Shown here: piece by piece, positions 22,443 to 36,200 of the stretch
Layout of the letters: every line of letters starts with the position of its first letter
How positions within the stretch are numbered: the stretch's first letter is position 1
DNA from: Canna indica
Lineage: Eukaryota; Streptophyta; Magnoliopsida; Zingiberales; Cannaceae
NCBI GenBank assembly: GCA_034359265.1
Contig: CP136891.1
Span: 7,516,501 to 7,580,500 of the forward strand
DNA: 64,000 bases
Direction: 5' to 3'
Position numbers and translations under genes: made by a program
The notes under the pieces: model-generated
What the model was told of the DNA's origin: nothing
Database searches by the model: none
Seen by the model: the letters and a program-made list of their open reading frames with translations, nothing else

Positions 22443-25400
22443 CTGGTGGTAGTGTGGAGGTCGTAAGCAGCAAGGGCTGTTCAAGGCTCTTTGTTGGTTC
22501 TTCCACCTTCCTTTCAAATGCAAATAGTTTAAGATTCATGGCGATGATGTCCCCTGCTTCTTCATCCCTTTCTGAGTCTACTGTTCCTTTGACTCCGGGT
22601 CCTTTCACTGGTCTTGTCATTTGCGTAACCGGCCTCTCTAAAGGTAGTAGTTAGTTTTATTGTTGACTTGTGCTAAAATCTTCTACATCCTTTGCTTATA
22701 TAATATTCTTTTTATTAACTTCATGCTACTTCTTGCAATGACTGCTCTAGAATTTCTTAGATCAATAAGTTTTTAAGAGTGCTTTTTAGGTTGTTATCTT
22801 GTGGATGACTACAAATTAGGTTAGTCTTACATATATTCATTTCTTTGAGAGTTTAAATTCTTAAAGCAGATTGTATATTGTCCTGTACATACTTTTCTAT
22901 ATAGCAGTCTTTCTTTTCATCATATTGACCGCAAATTTGATTTTGTCTCCAACTGTTGGCTCTTGGTGATCTCATTTGGGTATTTGAACTTCCAAGAATA
23001 TGATGACCGGATTAAGCTTCAATCTTCTTTATATCTCTGATTGATAATCAGGGTTCTATAATGATCAGTTGGAGTCTCAATATATTATTTCTCCATCCTG
23101 CTCTATGAATGTGCATGCGGGAGTAATTTTTTCGTTATATTAAAATCTCCATTGTTTTTGAGAAAATTAAGTCCAGAAGAGTGGGAAGAATTGTGCGAGT
23201 AAAGGTTTAACTTGTCTAAGGGTACTGAAACCAGTATTCTAATCCTTCTGGTTGTCTTTTTCTTCTGTTTTCTTCTTTTTTTTATTAGGAAGATCAGTCC
23301 TCTTAGTTAACTACCTGCAGCTCTATGCTTTTTTAATTAATGATTGATTTTTCCCCATTTGGTAAGTTCAACATCTTAATACCTGGTTTGACTATCTTGT
23401 GTTATTTTTGACAAAATTTTGACCAATATTAAAATAAATATATTTCTTTCTTCATTAAAGTCAAACTGTATATACTCATTTTGAATTTTTCATGTAATTT
23501 TGGATGTACTTTATGCTTTCTACTAATTTTGTTAAGTTGAGTTGCTTTTTATTTCTTTGAACACCTTAACTAGGTTTTTGTCTAAAGAAAGTAACAATAT
23601 GATAATTTTGTTTTTAGGTATTGATCATTATGTTGGATTTGGAATAAATATTACTGATCTAGTACATTCCCTTTATTTTCAAGGCCATGGGATGCATTAA
23701 TACTATACTGACATCTCTAATAGTTTATAGATATATTGCTATTAGGTCATTATCTGTCACTTCTTGTGATGTTTCCCTAATGTCTATAGGATTATCAGTA
23801 TTACTTTGATTCACCTTTCAGTTACTTTTTTTTGAGTTATTTTTTTGGTCAAATATACATTGTTTTTCAGCTTTATGATGTCTATGTTGCTTCTTCATGT
23901 ATGCCAGTCATATTGCTTCTTCATGTATGCCAATCATATTAAAGGGCACATGCTCTTAAAGACTTGATTATAAACAACAAACTTAATCTAAATATTATGC
24001 TACATGAATTATTCTTTTTGGATGACAGAAGCAAGAAAAGAGGTCATGGCTGCAGCTGAGAGGCTTGGTGGCCAGTACAGTGCAAGTTTGCATCCTCAAT
24101 GTACTCATCTAGTTGTGCAAATATCCTAAAAAGAACTGGAATTTGTTTATATTCATCTGAGTTATCATTACCTGAATTGGAATGCTAGGGTTTTCCTCCT
24201 TGTTTGTAATGGTCTACATCAAATGTTAGCTTAACTATGTTACAGTTTATTGTTCATTGTTGTCCTTTGACTGTGTAATACAGCCTTACTGGAAAAAAAT
24301 TTGAACACGCAATGCATCATGGATCTCGGAATGGCCTCTTTATTGTTACACTGGGCTGGTTTGTAGACAGTGTAAAGAGGAATGGTAAGCAAATATTGGC
24401 TTTACCGTTTCTATTATAATTCCGATGCAAAAAGATTAAGATTATCATTTCAAAAGTTGATTTATGAAGTTATCATTATATTTCCTTATATTTTATTGTT
24501 ACTTCCTGCTACAGCCAGGCTGAGTGAGACTCTTTATAGTGTAAAAAGTATTGGAGAGAATGGCTTGCCATTGGGAGAATCAAATCGACTTGCTGGTCTT
24601 CCTAGCAGTGAAAGGTCTTGTCTTCCGAGTCCAGCCTTCAAAGATGATAAATCTTTGGGTAGAGGTTGGCAACCTCCAATAAAGCCTCCTAAGAACGAAC
24701 ATACTATTGGCGGGTCTGTTTTTTTCAACAGTTCAATCTATGTTGATTCAGAAATTTCAGATGATCTGAAGAAGAAGGTAAGAAATGTGAGCTATGCCAA
24801 GTACAACCATATTCCTGTAATATCATAGTGACGATCATAAAAATATATATGCATAATCTTGAACAATTTATTCCTATGTAAATTCTATGAATCTTTCCTG
24901 CCATTTCGCTATATGGAGTTTCAGTTCATTCAATTCTTAGTGTTGCATGGCTCAGCAAGGCCAAAATTCTATTTTATTTTTGTTTTTTATCCGTGTATTT
25001 TTAATGCCTCTTCTATATGCTATTGCATGTATAATCAGCTGCAGAGCTTTAGTTTTAGTTGTTGTTTAGAGTTGTAATAGGCAAACAGGAAACTACTTTC
25101 ATGTTTGGTAGTGGTTCCTTACTAAGTAATAATGGAAGGAATACTCATCCGACCAAGTTGAAAACAGCTCAAGATCATTTAAGTTCAATAAGGAGAAGTA
25201 TGCATTTGGATCAAGGTAGGTTTAAAGAAAAACTTTGTTATTGATTTAGTAGCATATTTGGTCTTGAAGCTTTATGTTTGTGCTCAGGTCTAATTATAAC
25301 ATAGGGTTTTTTTCTCCAAGAGACTGGACAAGGAAATACTCAGGAAAGCTGGTAGGTTTCTTGGATAGTCGACACTTGATGTTTTAGCTTCTCACCTACC

Positions 25401-28400
25401 AATCTTTATAACAAAAATTTTTACAGCATGAAGAGAAATGAGTTTCAATTTTCTAATTCATAGAAAAATTAAACTTATGTTGGAAGGATTATGCTAGTAT
25501 GCCTAGTTTGCAAGGCTATAGGACTTGGATCCAGTCATCCAGGGCCTGAGATTGAATTGGCCTGGTACAGACAGTCAACAAATAACTATGAGTGACATTT
25601 GGTGTTGATGTACTTTCTCTGGCAGCACACATTCTTTGTGAATCCCTTTCTTTTATATTTACCCATGGTTTTTAACTTTTTATTCTATATGTAGCTGCTA
25701 GTGGTTAGGACAACTGTCCTGCTAATGCACCTACTTTCGCTATTGACTACCTACTTGGATTTACAAAAAAATGAGAGGTGGCTCTTTTACTACGTAAATC
25801 TAAAGGAGGAAACACATCAGGATCAGGGTAGTGAGGACACTAGGTTTTTGCTACACCAAGATATTCAAACCAATCAAGCACATATACTTCTTCTAGTGCA
25901 GCTTAGATGGCTAGACTGAAATATAGCAATCATAATGATGCATGAAGGAGTTATTCACCTTAGTTCTATTGAGCTTGAGTGTTGATATTAACAACCTTGA
26001 TACGCTTCAGCATTTTGGTTTTAGTATTTGCTTGACTATTTATTTCTTCATGCCCTCCTATATATTCCTGGTTGGTCAATGGGCATTCCCACTCTTTTAT
26101 TGTTATTCGCAAAATGTCATATTTGTGAGGATTTATCACCAGTCTGGAGGTCACGGTATACCCTATAGTCATCTTTTATTGAAAATTTCTTTTGTTGGCT
26201 GGGTAACATGAACCTTTTGGTTAATCGTTTATGATGGAATTCTCCTGTTAGAAGTAACATATCTCAGATCTCTTACCTTATGTCACCTCCCCCTTACTAT
26301 TTCTATTTATTCAACAGCCCAGCAGAAAAATTCTTTATGAGGCTTTTCCTTTTGGCATTTAAAGCTGTAAGCAATTTGACAATGTTATATATGATAATTT
26401 ATGCATTTTCGTTTCCATTATTATGGCATACTCAAAAAGATGATGGTTTCTTGTATGTTGTTTGCTTAAAATGTCAATGATGTTCTTTTCGTTCTTTTGG
26501 TTGTGTGCTAGCTCCAAGGTTTTACTTCTGAAAGGGTTATTATTAAGCCATGGTGTATATATATTCACCCTTTGGATGAAATCCTAAGCATTCTATTTTT
26601 ACTCATCTATTGCAAGAGTTACATTGTTTAATGCATCTTCTGCATTTACTGATCATCCTTCAACCCTCCTTTTGTCTAATTTTATTCTCCTTAGTTTGCT
26701 ACTTAGCATCACTTCATTTATGTGGTCCATTAGTCCTCTTCGCATCACAAGCTGCTTCCCCCCTATTTATTTATACCATTTCTAGTAGATATTATTACCT
26801 CTGTAGTCATATTTTTAGATATTCAATTTTTCCTATCAGATACGTGGTTTGTGAGGGGCCATTTCTCTTGAATTTTGTTGATCGTAATCATTTGCCAGTA
26901 TTGGTGAAAAGGAACAGGGAGAGAACAATGAAAGACACCTTAGGTAAAAGTGGTGGTTGGGTTCTGGAGAGGGTAGACCGCTAGATGTATGCTAGCCTTA
27001 CCCTGCAGGTGGAATGGTATCTCAATGATTTAAACATGTGATCTGATAAAGGTCCACACTATTACTTTTCACTTTATGAACTTTCCAAAACTCTGAGAAA
27101 CAAAATTTCTTTTATAAAATCATACAATGGCTACGCTTTGCCCAAAACCGTAGTTGGCATTCTTGCAAATGTATAAATCTTGGAACATATTTGACAATTG
27201 ATTTTCTGACATTACTTATTTATTTGACTCATAATAGGTTGTTGAGGTCGCTACCAGAGAAGGTGCTACTTTTTTAGATGACTGGTTTATTGGTTGTTGT
27301 GCAAGTCATGTTGTCTGTGAAGGTCCTTCTATCCAAAGATATATTGGTCATGCTAACAACCTTGTAACTGTAAGCAGTGTTGCACTGACATCTCTGATAT
27401 TCCAACATAAAATTCTTATTCATTTAGTACTTATACCTTATTGATTGTCAATGTACCTCAGCCACTGTGGATACTGAAAACAGCAAAGGAGAAGTGCATC
27501 CAGCGGCTTGTCCATTTATCTTCTGATCTGGCTAAGCAGGTGAACATGATTCTCGAGAATGCTCAGATAGCTGGAGAGGTATTCTCGACTACTTTATAAA
27601 TTTATAGATTGTTTCTTCCTTTCAAGTTTGATAATTTGAATTTAATTTGAAAGAAATTAGCTTCTTGCTGTATTGTAAAGGTAGAACAAGGTTTTATTAG
27701 GTGTTGCAAAATTTAGAGAGATGGAAGCTTGTGCTATTATATAGGTCACCAAGTTGGATATGCTCAAGCTAATTAGAAGTAGTAAGTGATGCATTAATCT
27801 TAATTAATTCATAGGTGCAATATTCTCCTCTATTTCATTTGTTCAATAAGCTCCCTAGTTATTAACAACAAACTTCACATTTTGCAGAGTATGATTTATT
27901 GTTGTTTAACCAACAAGAAGCTAAATTATTGAATGCATGCTAATCTGCTTTTGATGACCATAGAACAATTTGCACTTGTGTAGCTATTTTTCAGGTACTT
28001 GCAATTAGCATCAATATAATACACAGTTACACACAACCACACAAATATAAAACTGCTGGAACCTGAATGTAGTTCTACTTCTCCCAAAGAATTGCCTTAC
28101 TATTGTCATTGTGTCAGGTCATGACCAGGTACAAGACCTCAGAGCATTAGGTTGTGTTATTAGAAAAAAACAGCAATGCAAAATAGCACTTGTCTCTATC
28201 TCTTGACCAACTCATCTTATACTCCTAAGTGTATCAATAAGCAAAAGTCACGAAGGTTAATGATATAATGGTTGTCATATCATGATTTCAGATTCGTGGT
28301 GAGTGCTTACTGTTGCACAATCAATTATATTTTTTCTTCAGAGTTCTAGCTAAATGCATGGTTTCAAATACCGGTACCGGTATGTACCGGCACCGTATCG

Positions 28401-31400
28401 TACCGACACATGGTATGGGCTGGTACGAAAAAGGCATACCGGTCATTTTTTTGTTTTTTAATTTTTGCTGCTAAAAATAACTCCAATAACACATAATTGA
28501 TCAAGAAATACTTAAATTTAAGATTCAAATGTCAAATACATGAATATAATATTTTAAGTCCGGCCCCAAACAACTATATGCCATTGTAGCAACGGCTCTT
28601 AAAAAGAGCCGTTGCGTCATACCGGGCAATACCGCATGGTATGACATCAAATACCGCCCGGTACGGGCGGTATGTATCGAGATACCCGGTATCGCCCAAT
28701 ACCGGGTATCTCATATATCGGTTTTAAAAAAAACCGGTAAATACCGGCCGTACTGGGCGGTACGGTATGGTATTTGAAACCATTGCCTAAATGTTAGCAT
28801 GTTTTAAATAAAAAAATGGTTTTGAGTCCTAATATTTATCTTGTGGTATAAAAGTTTAAGATGTTGGTGAAACCTTTTCTATTTGTTTATATTCTTAACA
28901 CTTCCTCTCGTCTGTGTGCTTGAACATATAGAACTGTCTCAAGTAGAACACTTTGCACTTTTGTTACTTTTAGGAGTATATATATCTTTTAATGTGTTGC
29001 CTGAGAGAAGTCTGAACATAGGATGTCCACTGACATTGTGATACCCCATCTTAAGTTTGTGATCAATGTCATTCCATCTAAATGATTAAGCTATTAGGTG
29101 ACTTGATCTTTAATTTATATTCTTAACATATATATGCACGTGTCAGTTGAGATTTTGCTGCCTAATTTATAAAACCATATTGATAGAGAAAATTATCTTT
29201 TATAATAAAAAATAAAAATTATGCTTATATTAAGTTTTTTCAGGTGAACTATGAAGGAAGCATCCATCCTGCTTCTTTGAAGTATAAATACTCTCCTGAG
29301 CAGAAAAGAGACAAAGAAAGCCTTCAAGAAAGGATGAAGATTGTTGAGTTGGCAAAATTGAGTGTTAGAAATCGTCGTCATCGTCGTATGCAAGTATGAA
29401 TATTTTTCCTTCCTTTATATGCACAACTTAGTAATTTAGTCTGAACTTAATATGGTTTTAATATCTTCATCACTAGTAAGCGGTAATCTACTGGTTTATG
29501 AACAAATCTTGTAAAGCATCTCACAAGGTGTTTCTTTTGGGCGGTGAATGGATGTGGCCATGATTTTCTGGAGTATGATAGTATTGTTTATATCATGGTT
29601 TAAAATCTCGGTACCGGTACCGGTTTCGGTCACCGACCGGTACTGGTACATACCGGTACCGTACCGTACCGACACACGGTACGGACCGGTATGAAAATGC
29701 ATACCGGCCGGATTTTTTAAATTTTTTTTTTATTATTTTTTTTCGTGACATACCACCATATACCCCCCATACCGGGCGGTATACCGGTATATACCGCCCA
29801 TATCGGGCGGTATACCGCCATATACCGCCATATACCGCCCGGTATACACAATATACCCGGTTTTTTCAAATACCGGGTATATCGTATACAGGAAACCTAA
29901 AAAACCGGTAAATACCGGACTTACCGTACCGTACCGACCGAGATTTTAAACCTTAGTTCATATACCCCTTAGATTTGAAGGATAGTTCTATAAGTTCCAG
30001 CTTTGCTCTATTGATCAGACAATTTAGTTGTGAAACATATAAACAAGAAGTTAGATGCCAACAAGATGAGGATGTTTATGTATGTTTCAGTTCAGACAAG
30101 AGGGAAAGAGAAATTGTTAGTTTAACTCGGAGATGGAGAAGAGGCTGTCATGCTATTAACTGGAGAATAAAGACGCTAAAAAAAACTTAAAATATTGTGA
30201 TAAAATACTGGAAAATACAAAAAGTTGTAAGAGAAGTCTCAACATAGGCTTAGGATGATAGTACCACATAGTTAATAGTTATATACTTATATTATTCATT
30301 TATTCTAGTATCAGAATTCCTAATTAGCCTTGGAAGCTGATAAGATCATAAGATTAAAGTACCCCTAAAACTAGAGCTTTATGAACTTTCCCTTAACCTT
30401 CCAATGCGGTTATGTATTATATTGACTCTTGGTCTGGTGTCTGTACAATCCACATAACAAAATGCATTTAAGCATCAATCAAGGACCATTCCATTTCTTG
30501 CCTCCTTTTACAAGTTCTTGTTGGGAATAAGTTTCACAAGATTTTCTAGTTTCAGTATGTTACTTTATGTTGGAATCCTATTGAAGTTGGACTTGAGATC
30601 AATCCTTGTTGATTTAGGACTCTTACATTCAGGGTTAGTTCTAGTTGATCATATAATCAGGGAACTGTTTAAGAGTGCTATGGACACCTGTAGATTCATT
30701 GGTGAAGAAGTGAGGCGAATAAATTCAAATTAGTGGTATGCAAAGAGGTGGAATGCAACAACCATGTCCACTGGGCACTCATCTAGGCATTTAGGCAAGC
30801 TGTGCTCTATTTGTGCACCTCAGTTTACTCTCATTTTAATCTCTTGCTATGCAAAGGTGAGTTCATATAGCTTTTGATGACAAATGAAAAATAAGCCCCA
30901 GACAGCTGTATCATGAACAGATTTCCCAGCGGAACTATTTGGTACAGGTCATACCGCCCAGTACAATCCTAGACATCAAACCTGATCAGGAGATTTAGAT
31001 GTAACAGACTAACAGGGGATTTAGATGGCGCTTTCACCAATCCAGTTTTTTCACAATTGTGTGGAATTCATGAAAATGCTGAATTCTAACAAATTTTGGA
31101 TAGTGATTATGGTTGGAAGACTGGGGCATTGGTTCTCTGCTGTCTAAGACAATTCATCCCTTTTGGGTATTTAGCTTTGGACGAAAGATCTAAAAATTTG
31201 AAGATGCTGGATTAACCTTGTTAATGTAACTGAGAGCTTGCATCTTGGAAAGCTCTTAAGAAAGTCATCATCACTTTATCAGTATTAACAAAAAGATTCT
31301 ACTTATCTTTCTATGAACTGAATGTTTAGATTTGTTAAATGGTTGTTGTCTTCTTTATCTTTCATGCTGCTTCTTCTCTGTCCTTAATCAAATGGTCTCA

Positions 31401-32472
31401 TCTGTAACGAATCCAATTTCTTATCTTATGTAAGTTTGTTTGGCTTTTGACTTTTAGACTGAGGAAGATTAATAGAACAGTTATACTATGAACCTAACCA
31501 AAGATGTGCAATAAGATGATTGACATACATTTGCATGTTTAGAATTTGAGATCTGCAGCAGATGCTGCACTAGTTATATTTCTGTAACCTGAAAAATTAT
31601 GAATGCAGCTTTTTTCAAAGTTTTAACCTTATATAAGAAGCACCTAAATGAATTTTGATTGATGGACAACATCACTTGAATCCAGTCATGTCAAGTTCCG
31701 CTACATCCTATTACACCCAACAATATTTTGGAGTCAATCTGTTGGACAATTTCTGAGCCAACATCATCTGCCCGTATCTATACGGAGTCTTCTTGGGTTG
31801 AGGATGCTTGTGAGCAACATATTTCTGATGCTCAGGAGGCAGGAGTTGATGGCAGGGATTCTGATGCACTGTTGGAGAACTTCTCACGCAAATTAAGAGA
31901 AAGGTAGTACTTATTAAGAACATATTACCATTTTTCATTCAGTTTTAATCGTGTGCTTTCATGAACTTTGGTTAATTTAGCATTTTCTATTTCATCCTTG
32001 TGGTTGCAGCGAACGGAGGGAGATAATCTTAAAAAGCCACTTCCTTACCATACTCTTCCCAATTGATCGCTTTGGTGAACTAGGCCCTTCGTCAAGAACA
32101 TATTTTAGTGATGATGGTTTTACTTGTATACAGATTTTGGAACATATCTATAATTTTTATCAGGTAAGCATAGTCTTTTTCTTTATAACTTAATTTTACA
32201 GTTGCGTGAAATCCCACAGCGTTATTGCTTAATTTTGTTGCTTATTTTTTTAGGAGAATATGTCAGTAGATGAAATCAACCTTGCAATACACACAGACTC
32301 GAGGCACGCTGATCGCCTTCGATCACTTTATACAAGCAAAGAATCGATAGAGCAAGGATTTGTGGCGTTCAAGCGCGTAGATTTTCTTGGAAGCAGAAGA
32401 AGCTTCGAAAAGCTGAAGAGAGTAAGCGGGGAAAATAACGGCAACGTATATGAACTGTTGATTAGAGCATGA
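22439..32472 (+). CDS. Double-BRCT DNA repair protein, plant TopBP1-like
   Basis: Ten coding exons (22439-22643, 24029-24120, 24282-24384, 24515-24777, 27238-27369, 27462-27578, 29244-29393, 31686-31903, 32010-32163, 32254-32472) join in phase to 550 residues. BRCT1 spans about 54-140: GLVICVTGLSKEARKEVM, then CTHLVVQSLTGKKFEH, then the family tryptophan in VTLGWFVDSV. BRCT2 spans about 198-280 (SSIYVDSEISDDLKKKVVEV, DDWFIGCCASHVVCEG, PLWILKT). A basic patch NRRHRRM lies near 350. The C-terminal part, from SICWTISEPTSSARIYT to KRVSGENNGNVYELLIRA, is a plant-conserved module of unclear function. Known relatives act as phosphopeptide-binding scaffolds in the nuclear DNA damage response; that role is inferred here. 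Introns 6 and 7 each hold a hAT MITE, and intron 2 is AT-AC. The ATG is the first in-frame Met after two uORFs. Confidence 0.9.
23900..23938 (+). repeat. Short tandem duplication, about 28-bp unit
   Basis: ATTGCTTCTTCATGTATGCC is repeated almost perfectly twice in a row, within the first coding intron of the BRCT gene, with one G/A difference after it. Confidence 0.7.
24121..24281 (+). other. U12-type AT-AC intron of the BRCT gene
   Basis: The intron begins ATATCCTA, seven of eight bases of the U12 5' splice-site consensus ATATCCTT. It ends TAATAC. A branch-site-like TCCTTTGAC (24263-24271; consensus TTCCTTRAC) places its adenosine 11 bases before the intron end, inside the narrow window typical of U12 introns. 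Joining CAA|AGC gives VVQSLTGKKFEHA, the expected BRCT1 sequence, in phase 0. No GT-AG pair nearby keeps the frame: the exon runs into TAA if read through. Confidence 0.88.
28357..28785. mobile_element. hAT-type MITE with TACCGGTA-rich body
   Basis: Ends read CATGGTTTCAAATACCGG on the left and GGTATTTGAAACCATTG on the right, forming terminal inverted repeats. The flanking octamers GCTAAATG (28349-28356) and CCTAAATG (28786-28793) match at seven of eight positions, as expected for hAT target duplications. The body is packed with short palindromic ATACCGGTA and GGGCGGTA motifs. It is non-coding and lies in an intron of the BRCT gene. Confidence 0.82.
29594..29955. mobile_element. Second hAT-type MITE of the same family
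   Basis: The left end is CATGGTTTAAAATCTCGG and the right end is CCGAGATTTTAAACCTTA. Flanking octamers GTTTATAT (29586-29593) and GTTCATAT (29956-29963) match at seven of eight positions. The body is again made of CCGGTACCGGTA, CCGCCCGGTATA and similar motifs. It sits in the next intron of the BRCT gene. Its termini are closer to those of the transposase-bearing copy at 42078-44392 than to the MITE at 28357. Confidence 0.82.
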
Positions 32473-33212
32473 GTCCCTTTTTTTTTAATCCTTTTTTTTA
32501 TCCTTTTATGCTTTTTCTAAATCTTAATCCTCGGTGTTATACTGTAAAACTTATACATGCGTGTATGTAAAAAAAATTGTTGTGTTCGTTCAAAATGACA
32601 ATAATGATGAGAAGCCATATGGTGCTTTGAGCTTGTAAGATCCATAATGACTATTGTATAAATAAAAGAAAGAAACAAGTAGAAACAAGAAACAAAATTA
32701 AAAAATCACTTCTCACGCAACATAAGAAACAATCTGCTCCACTTAATCACCCCATGAAACTATAAGTAGCACGAGGTCTAATAAAACTAATGGGATAAAT
32801 GTTAAAAATGAAAAGTTGGCAAGAAATTTATAAATGAAAATATTACATTAATGCTTGTATTCTTGTCATGACAAAAGCTGTCTTAGCTAAATGCTAACTT
32901 TCAAAGGTTGATATCAAATCTGATAATAAACTAGACGATAAGCCATACATGAGATAATTAGATATTTACCATCAATTATATTCCAAAAGCAGGGGGAAAA
33001 ATGCTTAAATGAGCAAACAACTCCTAGTAATGCTTGATCAGCAGTTCTCCTGGCATGAACACTATTGTTTGAGTTTATAACTAAGCAAGCTCCTAAGATG
33101 AATATCTTAGTGAGGCTTTCAGAACCTTCCACTGTTCTAAATATCACCATCTGTGTATAACCTATTTGGAGAAACTTTTATCATTACAAAAATTCATCAA
33201 ATAGAGCTTTTC
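32473..33212. other. Convergent 3' region between the BRCT and AAA ATPase genes
   Basis: The two genes end tail to tail with 740 bases between their stop codons, which must hold both 3' UTRs. A plus-strand AATAAA near 32660 could serve the BRCT gene. No coding sequence was recognised; the 78-codon minus frame at 32914-33150 has no family resemblance. Confidence 0.6.
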
Positions 33213-36200
33213 TCATGCAAGGGCCGAGGGCTTCCACCTGCTTCTAGAGCTCTGATATCCCTCAGGAGCAACCACTAACAAAGCTTCTTGGCGTTGCTTG
33301 GCGCACTGAAGATACTCCTGAATGGGAGGAAGTTTTTGTTTTCCTTCAGCATCCTTCGGCACTTGGCCTCTTATCAACTGCTGTAAGCATTATTTTCGCT
33401 AAGTACCCAAACCAAAACAAGAGGGAGAATAAATGTATAAAATACCTGGGGCTATACCTTTGATGCCCAATGTCGTTCTGCTTGTTGGCAGACATCCCTG
33501 ATATCTCTTCCAGACATTCTACACAGGACATGCAAAGAAAAGGAAGAGTAGAATACAGATGAATAAGATTACAACATAACCTAAGGTTATATGGAAAAGG
33601 AACATGCAGAGAAGGTGTTTATATTAATTACATCTTCGGTGCTAGATTTTCTTTACTAGGATTTCACACCTTTAATGAACTACTCCATCAGTTAAGTCTT
33701 GGAAAGAATCAATTACAATTACTTGTTACAGAAGTAATTGGCTAATTTCTTTTGAAAAGAAATCCCAGTTCAAAAATGGTATATCAAGCAGTAACTACTG
33801 ATGTTATTCGTATGAGACATTGTTGCCTTCAAGCCAGTTAAGGACAAATGGTGCAATAAAGGCATTTGGAAGGGGGGCAGGCAGCAGAAGTAAAGAGGAT
33901 GAGAAGGCTAGAAGAAGAGTTTAAATGATTTCATTTTGAGCAGAAATTTCACTTATTATATTTAAATTAAATGAATTCATCTGCTGTTACATCAATCCTT
34001 GTGTTCTTTGTAACCAATGATACTTGAAAAGTTGAAATTTCACTTATTTTAGTCAATTTTCTTTGATCCATTGTAAGTCTTATGTGGTTTCATGTCAAAG
34101 TGAAAAATCTACCAGGAAACTGAATATAACATGTCGGTCTGCACAATGAATCACCATTGTTCCATACTTCATGTAGGTCTTTCTCTGCAACCCAAACCAA
34201 CCAGAAAATGCAAAAGCCAAATATGCTAGATCAGTTTTTGGTTGGCTGTGGTTCTGCAAGTTAGAAAAAAAAGAAATCTCCAATTTGATTATTTTTATTT
34301 TTGAGTTAAAGATTGAGGGAATCCACCGCCAATTTATTAAAATGGACAATAATTACAGACAGAAGAGTACAAAGAAGAAAAAGAAAGAAAAAGAGAAAAA
34401 TGGAAAAGGTAGACATATACACAAAGAAGAAAAGTTTTAAAAAACATAAACAGGAAAACTACAGCAACCAGAAGGATTATTGGAAGAGTAGTTTCTTATA
34501 GATGCAGTCCATAGATTTCTGCTGCTAGTTGAAGATCCTGTTTTTTCGCTCTTGCCAAATATGGTATACCCATCCAAGGAAAGGCCTCATAATTTCTTTG
34601 TCCTTCTTGGTCTTGTTTTCAACAATAGGGGTGTAAATGAACCGATACAATTGATGAGGGGCTCGTAAACATACTCAATTTCAGCTCATTTATCTTTATT
34701 TATTTATTAAACAAATGAGTATGAACAAACAAAATCATGCTTGTTTATTAAGAGATTTGAGCTCCAACAAACTCATTTCATGTTCAAGAACACACTCGTT
34801 TAAGTACTCGTTAATAGCTCATGTCTTAGATATTTATACTTTATAGTTAACTATCTTTAATCTTTTTTTAATAAACTTGGTGAATGCTCATCCAAAGCTC
34901 GTTTAAGAGCTTAATTAAGCTTATTGAGCCGAGCTCAAGTTGATCTCAAACAACCTAAAACTTAAATAAGCCGAGCTTTAACATAAAAATTAAAGCTCGA
35001 ACTGCTCGACCCGAGCTCAAACAATCTCAGAAAAAAATAAGCTGAGCTCAAATAACCTAATAGTCAGCTCAGCTTAGCTTGACTCATTTACACCCCTATT
35101 CAGTGATGAAGGCGGGAAGGGGATTGCTGATTTGCTGATTCAAATTAAAGATTGAGTTCCATCCATGATGAGCAAAGGGACACACTTGAAGGGCAGATGA
35201 GATGAGTAGTGGTCTCAGGAGCATTAACACAAAGATGACAGTTGCCATCCAGAGAGAGGCCGTGACGGTTCAGAAAATCTTCAATTTGATTATACTGAAG
35301 TTAATTGGAACTAATTAAACCAAAATAAAAGTCGAGCCTAACCAATATGGAAGACATTATACTATTTGTCCATAAGCTTTATGTGGTTGATTTTACAACA
35401 AAATAGTATCAAACTATTTAGCTAGTGTTGTGTTCTAGTGTTGACGGCTTTAAATAATAACCTTACATCCATGCTTTGTGTCATGACTATTTACATCACC
35501 TAGAGCCACAATAATGTATTGTCTATATATCTCAATAAAAACAGAATATGTGAATACATATTAACTCAAATATAACAGATAATAGCAATAGCCTAATATT
35601 TCTAATCCTATATTGATTTTTTTAAATTCGGTGTTCATAGGATATAATATCTATTTTATATTCTTCGAGTCCTATTTTCTTCTAATCCATGCACTAAACA
35701 AACAAAGGATTAAAGTCCATCTCTTATCATATATTCCTTTATCCTATGAAGCAAACAAACACTATCAAGTAGTAACTTCATTATAAACACCTCTTATAAA
35801 TCTAAAACCACATAGTAAAGTGTTAGAAGATCCATGGACATTAAGATTGTTTGATCTATATGCATCTAATATGGTTCTGTGACATGTGACATTGGTAAAA
35901 CTCTCCTGGAACAGTGTTTAGTTGATCACCTATGTAGGGAATGTCAAAAGCCAGAACTGCTCCATAGCCAGGGTATGTAACTATTTGTACTAATATGAGA
36001 GGGAACAATATTAGGTATAACATACACCTGCCATTATATATTTATATGTCACAGTTCTTATCGTCCAAGGTGATTTGCACCACATTATGTCATCAAATAA
36101 ATATGCATCATTCCGTTCAGTTAGTTAAAATCATTGGTTTGATATCAAACATGTCTATCATTGCCAGCATAGTTAATAAAGAAAAGAAAAAGACACTAAT

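Noticed and set aside
24382..24828. Continuous 148-codon frame across a BRCT exon
   Set aside because: It reads through an intron on both sides of the true exon 24515-24777; the GTAAGC donor and CTACAG acceptor give a better protein.
25059..25350. Possible extra exons in the 2.5 kb BRCT intron (frame containing FMFGSGSLLSNNGRNTHP, then ETGQGNTQESW)
   Set aside because: Adjacent splice signals exist, but BRCT2 runs continuously from KKK to VVEVATREG when this intron is removed. Inserting the segments would split a helix, and the phases do not return cleanly. Possibly a relic or alternative exon, not part of the main product.
25701..26984. Several 70-124 codon plus-strand frames in the same intron
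   Set aside because: Hydrophobic, low-complexity translations without domain resemblance; typical random frames in AT-rich intron DNA.
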